24,267 nt of DNA from contig CAYYJM010000070.1 in the NCBI GenBank assembly GCA_964471755.1, positions 1 to 24,267 on the forward strand, written 5' to 3'. Made by a program: the position numbers and the translations under genes. This document shows positions 14,637 through 20,996 of the stretch, piece by piece. Origin of the DNA: CAYYJM01 sp964471755 (GTDB lineage: Bacteria; Planctomycetota; Planctomycetia; Gemmatales; Gemmataceae). Numbering within the stretch: the first letter of the stretch is position 1; every line of letters begins with the position of its first letter. Below the pieces are notes generated by a model. It was not told the DNA's origin. It did no database searches and saw nothing but the letters and a program-made list of their open reading frames with translations.

Positions 14637-15842
14637 ATGAGCGATCCTTCCACGGGACCAACTCCCGTGAACAATCCGACTCCCGGAGCGAGCGAGGCTC
14701 CGGACGTCCTTCAGCAAACCTGGCAGGTGCTGACGGCCGGTCAGATTGCCGCCCTCCCTACGGAGACCGGCTACGTCCTGGCCGCCCACGCGACTCATCC
14801 CGAGGCGGTCCTGCGCCTGGCCGGCCTGGCCGAGCGGTTGACCACGACGGAGGGGCCGCCCCGGCTCTATCTCGCCGTGCGCGGTGCCAGCGACGTTCGC
14901 GACCTGCTGCCGAACCTGAGCCCCGTCGGTCTGCGGTTGGCCCGACGCTTCTGGCCGGGACCGCTGCTCCTCCGCGTACCAGACGCGGCCTCGTCGCTGA
15001 GCGGTCGCCTGGCCCCGACGCTTCTGCCGGCTCTCTGTCCCGATGGTGCGCTCGACCTGCGTCTGCCAGGCAGCGATCTGCTGATGCATCTGCTGCCGGT
15101 GCTGGGCAGCCCGGTCGTGCTGCTCGATCTGCCAGAGCCGGCGGCGGGCACCGCCGAGGCGGACTGTACCGGCGCGGCCCGATTGAAGGCGCTCGGGCTC
15201 GAGGTGGATCTGGTCATCGACGAGGGGCCACGTCCACCGCGTCAGCCGAGTACCGTGGTCGAGGTCCACGGCGACCAGTGGAACGTGGTCCACGAGGGCG
15301 TCCTGCTGCGGGCGACGATGGAGCGTTATCTCGGCTGCGTCATTCTGTTCGTCTGCACGGGCAACACCTGCCGCAGTCCGCTGGCCGAGGCCCTGTGCAA
15401 GCGGCGGCTGGCCGATCGTCTGGGGTGCGGCATCGAGGAGTTGCCCGCCCGGGGATTTTTCGTGCTTTCGGCCGGACTGGCCGCCATGATGGGGCAACGG
15501 GCCGCCGACGAGGCCATCGTCGTCGCCCGCGAGTACGGCGTCGATCTGGCCAATCATGCCAGTCGGCTCCTGACCGAGGATCTGGCCGCCCAGGCCGACT
15601 TCCTGGTGGGCATGACGCGGAATCATCTCCTCGGCATGGAGGACGGCTGCCCCCGACTGGGCAGTCTACCCCGCCTGGCGCGACCGGACGGCCTCGACGT
15701 TGCTGATCCGATTGGCCAGTCGCGTGCGGTTTATCAGGAGTGCGCCCGACAGCTCTGGCAGGCGCTGGAACCGCTGGTCGAGGAGGCGCTCGCCGGGCCT
15801 GGTCCGGCTCCGGCCGTCGCTCCTCGGGAGGGGGTGCCATGA
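14637..15842 (+). CDS. YrdC/Sua5-like domain fused to low-molecular-weight phosphatase, probable protein-arginine phosphatase
   Basis: A 401-residue fusion. Residues about 25-230 are YrdC/Sua5-like: PTET (41-44), FWPGPLLLRV (105-114), IDEGP (194-198) and PSTVVEV (204-210). The KxRP motif, replaced by TTTEGPPR, and the SAN-SG threonine-binding motif, replaced by VVLLDLPEPAAG, are missing, so threonylcarbamoyl-AMP synthesis is doubtful. Residues 234-401 form a low-molecular-weight phosphatase: P-loop CTGNTCRS (240-247) and general-acid aspartate in ADPIG (D357). The Thr at 244 is the residue that marks YwlE-type arginine phosphatases, where tyrosine phosphatases usually have Ile. GCGGAG lies six bases before ATG 14637; the longer reading from 14421 overlaps the SRAP gene and is rejected. 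The stop overlaps the rpiB start (ATGA), implying coupled translation. Confidence 0.87.
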   Translation: MSDPSTGPTPVNNPTPGASEAPDVLQQTWQVLTAGQIAALPTETGYVLAAHATHPEAVLRLAGLAERLTTTEGPPRLYLAVRGASDVRDLLPNLSPVGLRLARRFWPGPLLLRVPDAASSLSGRLAPTLLPALCPDGALDLRLPGSDLLMHLLPVLGSPVVLLDLPEPAAGTAEADCTGAARLKALGLEVDLVIDEGPRPPRQPSTVVEVHGDQWNVVHEGVLLRATMERYLGCVILFVCTGNTCRSPLAEALCKRRLADRLGCGIEELPARGFFVLSAGLAAMMGQRAADEAIVVAREYGVDLANHASRLLTEDLAAQADFLVGMTRNHLLGMEDGCPRLGSLPRLARPDGLDVADPIGQSRAVYQECARQLWQALEPLVEEALAGPGPAPAVAPREGVP

Positions 15843-16312
15843 GAATTGCCCTCGGCAGTGATCATCGCGGCTACGACATGCGCCGCCGGATCGCCGGCGT
15901 TCTGGAACGCCAGCGGCACGAGGTTCTCGACCTCGGCTGCCATCAGAAGGAATACAGCGATTACCCCGACTTCGCCTTCCTGGTCGCCAGCGCGGTCGCT
16001 CAGGGCAAGGCGGATCGCGGCATCCTGATCTGCGGCACCGGCATCGGCATGTGCATTGCCGCCAACAAGGTGGTCGGCGTTCGGGCCGCTCTGTGTCATG
16101 ACGACATCACGGCCGAGATGAGCCGACGGCACAACAACGCCAACGTCCTGTGCCTGTCGGCCGACCTGCTCGGCGAGGAACTGGTCGAACACCTGGTCAG
16201 CATCTGGCTGGCGACCGAGTTCGAGCAGGGTCGGCACGCCCGTCGCGTGGAGAAGATCACCCGGTTCGAGCAGGCCCAGGAAGCGGAGACGCCGGAACCG
16301 GGCTGCCGGTGA
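15839..16312 (+). CDS. rpiB: Ribose-5-phosphate isomerase B
   Basis: RpiB interconverts ribulose 5-phosphate and ribose 5-phosphate in the pentose phosphate pathway (EC 5.3.1.6). The 157-residue length is typical. It starts MRIALGSDHRGYDMRR, with the Asp8-His9 pair of the substrate site. The catalytic cysteine is in ILICGTGIGMCIAANK (Cys65), followed by VRAALCHDD and RRHNNANVLCLSADLLGEE, the conserved His-Asn segment. The ATG lies inside the stop of the fusion gene (ATGA), which fixes the start; an in-frame extension to 15740 only reads that gene in another frame. RpiB-like proteins can also be allose- or galactose-6-phosphate isomerases, but the motifs fit RpiB. The same neighbours, YrdC and arginine phosphatase, occur next to rpiB in Bacillus. 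Confidence 0.95.
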   Translation: MRIALGSDHRGYDMRRRIAGVLERQRHEVLDLGCHQKEYSDYPDFAFLVASAVAQGKADRGILICGTGIGMCIAANKVVGVRAALCHDDITAEMSRRHNNANVLCLSADLLGEELVEHLVSIWLATEFEQGRHARRVEKITRFEQAQEAETPEPGCR

Positions 16313-16320
16313 TCCCTTGT

Positions 16321-16375
16321 GCCGTCGCCTTGGCGGCGAGTTTTCGTCCGAAGGTGCCGCCGACAAGCCGGCGGC
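16321..16375. repeat. Decayed palindrome resembling family B
   Basis: GCCGTCGCCTTGGCGGCGAG and, 15 bases after it, GCCGCCGACAAGCCGGCGGC are imperfect inverted copies that share the family B core. They occupy the whole spacer between rpiB and the aminotransferase gene, ending 12 bases before its ATG. The element seems to be an old copy that has lost symmetry. Confidence 0.6.
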
Positions 16376-16387
16376 CGCGTGGAAACC

Positions 16388-17527
16388 ATGATCTACCTCG
16401 ATAATGCGGCAACGAGTTTTCCCAAGCCGGAACCGGTCTACCAGGCCCTGGACGCCTTCGCGCGTTCGTCGCTGGCCAACCCGGGCCGAGCCGGTCACAA
16501 GATGGCCCTGGCCGCCGAGGCCATCCTCGACGACGCCCGCCATCGGCTCAATCAGCTCTTCGTCGGTCAGGAGCCGGAGCGGTTCGTCTTCACGCTCAAT
16601 GGCACCGATGCCCTGAACATGGCCTTCAAGGGCGTCCTGCTCGATGGCGATCACGTCATCACGTCCGACCTGGAACACAACAGCGTCAGTCGGCCTCTGC
16701 GCGCGCTCGACCTCGCCGGCCGGATCAGCGTCACTCGACTGCATGGCGATACCGGCGGCACGATCGATCCGGATGACGTGCGTCGGGCCATCACGTCGCG
16801 AACCCGGCTCATCGCCCTGACGCACGCCTCGAACGTGCTGGGCACGGTCCAGCCGGTCGGCGAGATCGGCAAGATGACGCGAGATCGGGACCTGATCCTG
16901 CTGGTCGATGCCGCCCAGACGGCGGGCGTGGTGCCGATCGACGTCCAGGCGATGAACATCGATCTGCTGGCCTTTCCCGGTCACAAGTCCCTGTTCGGGC
17001 CGACGGGGACCGGAGCGCTCTACGTCGGGCCGCGCGTGAGTCTGCGACCCTGGCGCGAGGGTGGCACTGGCGGCGACAGTTCCAGCGAGACGCAGCCGGG
17101 CCAGTATCCGTACTACCTGGAGGGGGGCACCCCGAACGTGCTGGGCGTCGCCGGCCTGGTCGCGGGCCTGCGCTGGATCAACGAGCAGGGGCTGGACAAT
17201 CTGCTTCGTCATGAGCTGGACCTGGCGGAGTATTTCTGGACTCGTCTGGACGAGCTGCCCGGGTTTGCGGTATTAGGTCATCGGGATCGCTCGCGCCGGG
17301 TGGCGACGGTGTCCTTCACCAGCGAGAGCCTTCCGGCGACGGAACTGGGCGGAGTCCTGGATCAGTCGTTCGACATCGCGGTGCGGCCTGGCCTGCACTG
17401 TGCGCCCTACATCCATCGCTCGTGCGGGACGTTCCCGGACGGAGCGGTGCGGGTGAGTCCCGGGCCGTTCAACACCCGGGCGGACATCGATCACCTGCTG
17501 GAGGCGCTACGGCAGATCAATCTGTGA
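16388..17527 (+). CDS. Cysteine desulfurase family protein (class V aminotransferase, PLP-dependent)
   Basis: A 379-residue fold-type I PLP enzyme. It starts MIYLDNAATSFPKPEPVYQA as in the TIGR01977 branch of cysteine desulfurase/selenocysteine lyase-like proteins. The PLP site is complete: EHNSV (His97), DAAQTAG (Asp174, Gln177) and the Schiff-base lysine in FPGHKSLFGPTGTG (Lys200). A conserved active-site cysteine candidate is in VRPGLHCAPYIHRSCGT. It would move sulfur (or selenium) from cysteine to an acceptor; no scaffold or SUF gene is nearby, so the physiological role is open. I start at ATG 16388 because the protein begins there like its family; the upstream 23 residues are the decayed palindrome. 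The ribosome site (GTGGAA) is weak. Confidence 0.92.
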   Translation: MIYLDNAATSFPKPEPVYQALDAFARSSLANPGRAGHKMALAAEAILDDARHRLNQLFVGQEPERFVFTLNGTDALNMAFKGVLLDGDHVITSDLEHNSVSRPLRALDLAGRISVTRLHGDTGGTIDPDDVRRAITSRTRLIALTHASNVLGTVQPVGEIGKMTRDRDLILLVDAAQTAGVVPIDVQAMNIDLLAFPGHKSLFGPTGTGALYVGPRVSLRPWREGGTGGDSSSETQPGQYPYYLEGGTPNVLGVAGLVAGLRWINEQGLDNLLRHELDLAEYFWTRLDELPGFAVLGHRDRSRRVATVSFTSESLPATELGGVLDQSFDIAVRPGLHCAPYIHRSCGTFPDGAVRVSPGPFNTRADIDHLLEALRQINL

Positions 17528-17568
17528 GCGCCGGATCTGGCCAACGTCAAGCGAAGGGGACGCCACAC

Positions 17569-18039
17569 ATGTCAGCACGCGCCATCGGCTTCCTGGGATT
17601 GTTCGTCGCTCTCGTCACGGTGTCGGCGGTTCAGGGTCAGGCGAAGAAATCGGACGCGGTCGTCAAGATCGCTGCCGCGGCCGACAAGGCCGACGGCAAC
17701 GGGGTGCAGACCGTGACCGTGACGCTGAACGTCGATCCGGCCTGGCACATCTACGCCAACCCGATCGGCAACAAGGACCTGGAGAGTACGCTGACAACGG
17801 TGAAGTTCTACGCCGGTCAGAAGCCGGTCGAGGTGGTCGAACTGGCCTATCCGAAGGGCCACGTCAAGGAGGACAAGGTCGTCGGCGACTACGCCGTCTA
17901 CGAGGGCAAGGTGACGATCACCGCCAAGGTCAAGCGATCGGCCAGCGACACGAGTCCGCTGGAGGCTCGCGTCTTCCTGCAATCGTGTAGTGTCAAGGGC
18001 TGTCTGCTGCCGGCGACGGTCAAGGTGCCGGTGAAGTAA
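17569..18039 (+). CDS. Secreted DsbD N-terminal-like domain protein
   Basis: A 156-residue protein with a signal peptide (MSARAIGFLGLFVALVTVSAVQG). The rest is one immunoglobulin-like domain resembling the periplasmic alpha domain of the reductant carrier DsbD: VTVTLNVDPAWHIYANPIGN is the typical early strand region, and the C-terminus LQSCSVKGCLLPATVKVPVK carries the cysteine pair (C-x4-C) expected near the end. In DsbD this domain passes electrons to periplasmic thiol proteins. Here it stands alone, without membrane or thioredoxin domains, so it may be a separate partner of a DsbD or thioredoxin-like protein encoded elsewhere. AAGGGGA precedes the ATG. A dense repeat region begins nine bases after the stop. 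Confidence 0.8.
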   Translation: MSARAIGFLGLFVALVTVSAVQGQAKKSDAVVKIAAAADKADGNGVQTVTVTLNVDPAWHIYANPIGNKDLESTLTTVKFYAGQKPVEVVELAYPKGHVKEDKVVGDYAVYEGKVTITAKVKRSASDTSPLEARVFLQSCSVKGCLLPATVKVPVK

Positions 18040-18048
18040 AAGTCTTTC

Positions 18049-18116
18049 GGCGACCGGCGAGTTCCGGCGACAGGCGAGTTCCGGCGACAGGCGAGTTCCG
18101 GCGACAGGCGAGCCCC
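18049..18116. repeat. Four tandem 17-bp repeats
   Basis: The unit GGCGACAGGCGAGTTCC occurs four times head to tail (18049-18065, 18066-18082, 18083-18099, 18100-18116). Copy 1 has one change, copies 2 and 3 are identical, and copy 4 diverges at its end where it runs into the palindrome. The GGCGAG inside each unit is the same hexamer as the outer tip of palindrome families A and C. Confidence 0.9.
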
Positions 18117-18176
18117 CCACGAAAGTGGGGGGAGTTCCTTCGATGGTACTCCCCCCACTTTCGTGGGGGGCTCGCC
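18107..18176. repeat. Long palindrome, family C, likely bidirectional terminator
   Basis: Perfect 29-base inverted arms at 18107-18135 and 18148-18176. Each arm is itself a hairpin, CCCCCCAC-GAAA-GTGGGGGG on the left and with TTTC in the right copy, with GGCGAG and CTCGCC as outer tips. On either strand a transcript meets a GAAA-tetraloop hairpin first. It lies between the convergent DsbD-like gene and the HEAT gene, one base from the latter's stop. Confidence 0.92.
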
Positions 18177-18177
18177 T

Positions 18178-20937
18178 TCACCCACGCAGTCGGCCGCGCA
18201 GGTATGACCAGATCCAGTCCGCCTCCGCCGGCTCGGGTGGATCCAGCGGCAGGACGCTGACCTCACCGACCGAATCGAATCGGCGCATCCACTCCACCAG
18301 CGGGCCGGCGGTTCGCGACCAGAACAGATACACCACCTCGGCCGTCGTGGAGACCGACTCTCCCTCCGCGAGCAGGCGCGTATCGAGATCGGGCAGCACG
18401 CGCCGGAGAGCGGCCAGGCGACCCTCGGCCTGATCGCGATCCTCGGACGCAGCCACGCCGACTGCCCGGTGATATCGCGTTGTCACGGCCAGCGGCCAGG
18501 CGACCGTCGGGTCTTCCGGGCCGATGACCAGGGTCGTCGTCACCCGGCCGATGCGCAGGCCGTCGCGATACAGGCTCAGGGTGGCCGGGTAGGTGCCGGG
18601 CCGCGTTTCCGGCGGAACACGCAGCAGGAGACGGGCCGCCGCCGCCTCGCCATCCCAGTGCAGATCATCCTCGGCGTCGAGGGGGATGAGGCCCGGTGCG
18701 TGCAGACGAACCGACAGGCTCGTCCGCGGCGTGAGGGTCGCGCCGAATCGGCTCTGGATGCGGTAATCGCTCGGGTCGAGCGGCCGGCTCGCCAGGGCCT
18801 GGATTCGCGGCACCTGACCGGGCAGGGCGGCCCATAGCTGGACGCGAAGGACGCTACCCGGCGCGGCCCGGGCCGGCGTCGCGACGTGGAACCCGAGCGG
18901 CTCGGCCAGCGTCGGCAGACCCACCCCCGAAGGCATCGTCACCACCGGTTCCAGGACGCGGACGGTCGTTCGCAGGCCCGCACCATCGAGCAGGGTCAGG
19001 CGGTGCAACTCCGTTGTCAGTCGAGGATGTCGCCGGGCTGGTTCGCCGCGTTTCAGATCGGTCAGAACCAGCAGCGCCCTCGCCTGCTCGGTCGGGGCAT
19101 CGCTGTGGATGGCGGCCAGGAGCATCGGCACGAGTCGGCGATCCCGGATGCCCTCGGCCACGTCGAGCAGGTTGAGCCGGCCAGGCAACTCGGTGCTGGC
19201 GTAGACCTCCGCGTACCGCTCCAGGGGCAGCTCGCCGCGCAGGTGGAAGACGGCCAGCAGGACGGCGACGCTCAGGCGGACCTCGGCGGCTGGATCGGCC
19301 AGCAAGGCGAGAGCCAGGTCGAGAGCCTGCTCCATCGTCCGATGACGAAGAGCCCACACGGCCGCGTCCCGCACCTCGGCGGCCGGATCGGTCAAGAAAT
19401 GATCCAGGGCGGCGTGAGCGTCGGGGCGGTCGAACTTTTCCAGGGCCCGGGCCACGGCCAGCCGCACCTCGGCCGCCTCGTCGGTACAGCGGGCCAGCAA
19501 CTCCGGCAGCAGGGTCGGATCGCCCAGATCGCCCAGAAACTGAACGACCTGGGCTCGCACCTCCGGGGCCGGGTCCTCCAGATGAGTCCGGAAGATACCC
19601 CGCACCGTGTCCGGCAGCCCGCGCTCGGCCAGGATACGATCATGCTCCTCGGGATGTCGCCCCAGCAGGCCCAGCATCTTCTGTCGGATGAGCGGAAACG
19701 ACTCACCGGGCAGGGCCGCAGCGAGGGCGGTGACGACCGGCGGCGTGACGTAACCGTGGAGCAGTTCGACGGCCTCCAGGCGGACGGCCTCGGCCGGGTC
19801 GCGCAGCGAGGCCAGCAGTTCGGGCAGGACCGGCTCGGCCCTCGACGCCACGGCCAGGGTCCAGCGCAGAGCCTTGATCGCCTGTACGCGCACGGTCGGC
19901 GACGGGTCCTTCAGGGCCAGCGGAATCGGTTCCGGCGTGCCGAGTCGCTCCATCGCATCGACGGCACGCAGGCGGACCATCTCCTCCGCATCGGTCAGAG
20001 CGACGCGCAGAACCGGCTCGATGCGTGGATCGCGGAACCGACTCAGGGCGACGATCGTCTCGGCCCGGACGCTCGCCTCGCGATCCCGGGCGGCCAGCAG
20101 GAGCAGATCGACCGACTCCGGTCCGCGCGATCGGCCGAGCATGAGGACGACGCGTCGGCGGGCCTCGATGTCCGGATGGCGGAGCAGGTGTTCCAGCACC
20201 GACCGCAGGCGATCCGGCGGAACGCTGCCGCTGAGAACGTCGAAGCGACTCAGGGCCAGGGCGGCGGTCGTGCGGACGCGCGCATCGGAATCGTGGAACG
20301 CCTCGACGAGCGGGCCGACGATGCGCGAGGTCTTGCCATGTTCGCCCAGGGCGACGGCGGCGGCGACGCGCGTGTCCGGGTCGGCATGCGTCAGCGCCAG
20401 GAGCAGCTCATCGACGGCCCGGCGATCCTGCGTCGGGCCGAGCAGTTCCGCCGCTCGAACGCGCACCGGCGAGCTGGGATGGTGCAGCAGGGCGATGCAG
20501 AGCTTGACCGCCTGGCCGGAGCCGCTCGGCCAGTCGTGGACGGCCTCGGCATCGTCCAGGGCGGGCTCGCCGTGGAGGAGACGGACCAGATCGCGCAGGC
20601 AACGCCAGCCATCGGAGCCGCGTTCGGTCGTGGCCAGGGTTCGTTCGAGCAGACCGGGGGCCAGATCGAGGAGAGCGGCGAGGGCCGCCTCGCGGACGCT
20701 CGGCTCGGGATCTTGCAGCAGCAGAAAGAGCGGATCGACGGTTTCGAGATGATCGAGGTGTCCGGCAGCACAGGCGGCGGCCGCTCGCATGGCCGGGTCG
20801 TGGTGCTGCAACGCTTGCAGGAGCAGTTCCCGGGCACCGGGATGACGCAGACGGGCGAGCCGATCGGCGAGGGAGCGAAAGGTCTCGACATCGGCGGCCC
20901 GCAGGGCTGCTTCGAGTTGCTCCAGGTCCGCGGTCAT
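18178..20937 (-). CDS. HEAT-repeat protein with beta-sandwich and TIR-like C-terminal domain
   Basis: A protein of about 920 residues with no signal peptide. Residues 1 to about 640 are HEAT repeats of about 30 residues each, for example DPDTRVAAAVALGEHGKTSRIV. Residues about 670-808 look like a beta-sandwich (PGSVLRVQLWA, TLTPRTSLSVRLHAPGL, LHWDGEAAAARLLLRVPP, RIGRVTTTLVIG). The last 105 residues (from about 816) resemble a TIR-like domain found after such beta-sandwiches: YHRAVGVAASEDRDQAEGRL against a SYASEDRD motif, VVYLFWSRTAGPLVEW against the FLLFWSR-A--S-WVEW motif, then LPLDPPEP. It is shortened in the middle, where LLAEGES may stand for the usual LRSGEDW. AGGAGG lies six bases before the ATG at 20937 and three before that at 20940. 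The gene is convergent with the DsbD-like gene. Confidence 0.87.
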   Translation of the reverse strand: MTADLEQLEAALRAADVETFRSLADRLARLRHPGARELLLQALQHHDPAMRAAAACAAGHLDHLETVDPLFLLLQDPEPSVREAALAALLDLAPGLLERTLATTERGSDGWRCLRDLVRLLHGEPALDDAEAVHDWPSGSGQAVKLCIALLHHPSSPVRVRAAELLGPTQDRRAVDELLLALTHADPDTRVAAAVALGEHGKTSRIVGPLVEAFHDSDARVRTTAALALSRFDVLSGSVPPDRLRSVLEHLLRHPDIEARRRVVLMLGRSRGPESVDLLLLAARDREASVRAETIVALSRFRDPRIEPVLRVALTDAEEMVRLRAVDAMERLGTPEPIPLALKDPSPTVRVQAIKALRWTLAVASRAEPVLPELLASLRDPAEAVRLEAVELLHGYVTPPVVTALAAALPGESFPLIRQKMLGLLGRHPEEHDRILAERGLPDTVRGIFRTHLEDPAPEVRAQVVQFLGDLGDPTLLPELLARCTDEAAEVRLAVARALEKFDRPDAHAALDHFLTDPAAEVRDAAVWALRHRTMEQALDLALALLADPAAEVRLSVAVLLAVFHLRGELPLERYAEVYASTELPGRLNLLDVAEGIRDRRLVPMLLAAIHSDAPTEQARALLVLTDLKRGEPARRHPRLTTELHRLTLLDGAGLRTTVRVLEPVVTMPSGVGLPTLAEPLGFHVATPARAAPGSVLRVQLWAALPGQVPRIQALASRPLDPSDYRIQSRFGATLTPRTSLSVRLHAPGLIPLDAEDDLHWDGEAAAARLLLRVPPETRPGTYPATLSLYRDGLRIGRVTTTLVIGPEDPTVAWPLAVTTRYHRAVGVAASEDRDQAEGRLAALRRVLPDLDTRLLAEGESVSTTAEVVYLFWSRTAGPLVEWMRRFDSVGEVSVLPLDPPEPAEADWIWSYLRGRLRG

Positions 20938-20996
20938 CATTGCCCTCCTGTATCGTCCATGATAGCGGAGGGCAGGGCTCGCCGAAAGGTCGCGTC

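Noticed and set aside
14052..17212. Two long minus-strand open frames opposite the SRAP, fusion, rpiB and aminotransferase genes
   Set aside because: All four plus-strand genes have complete active-site motifs; the antisense frames have none.
18049..18116. Possible CRISPR array
   Set aside because: The four 17-base units are directly adjacent with no spacers, and no cas genes are near.
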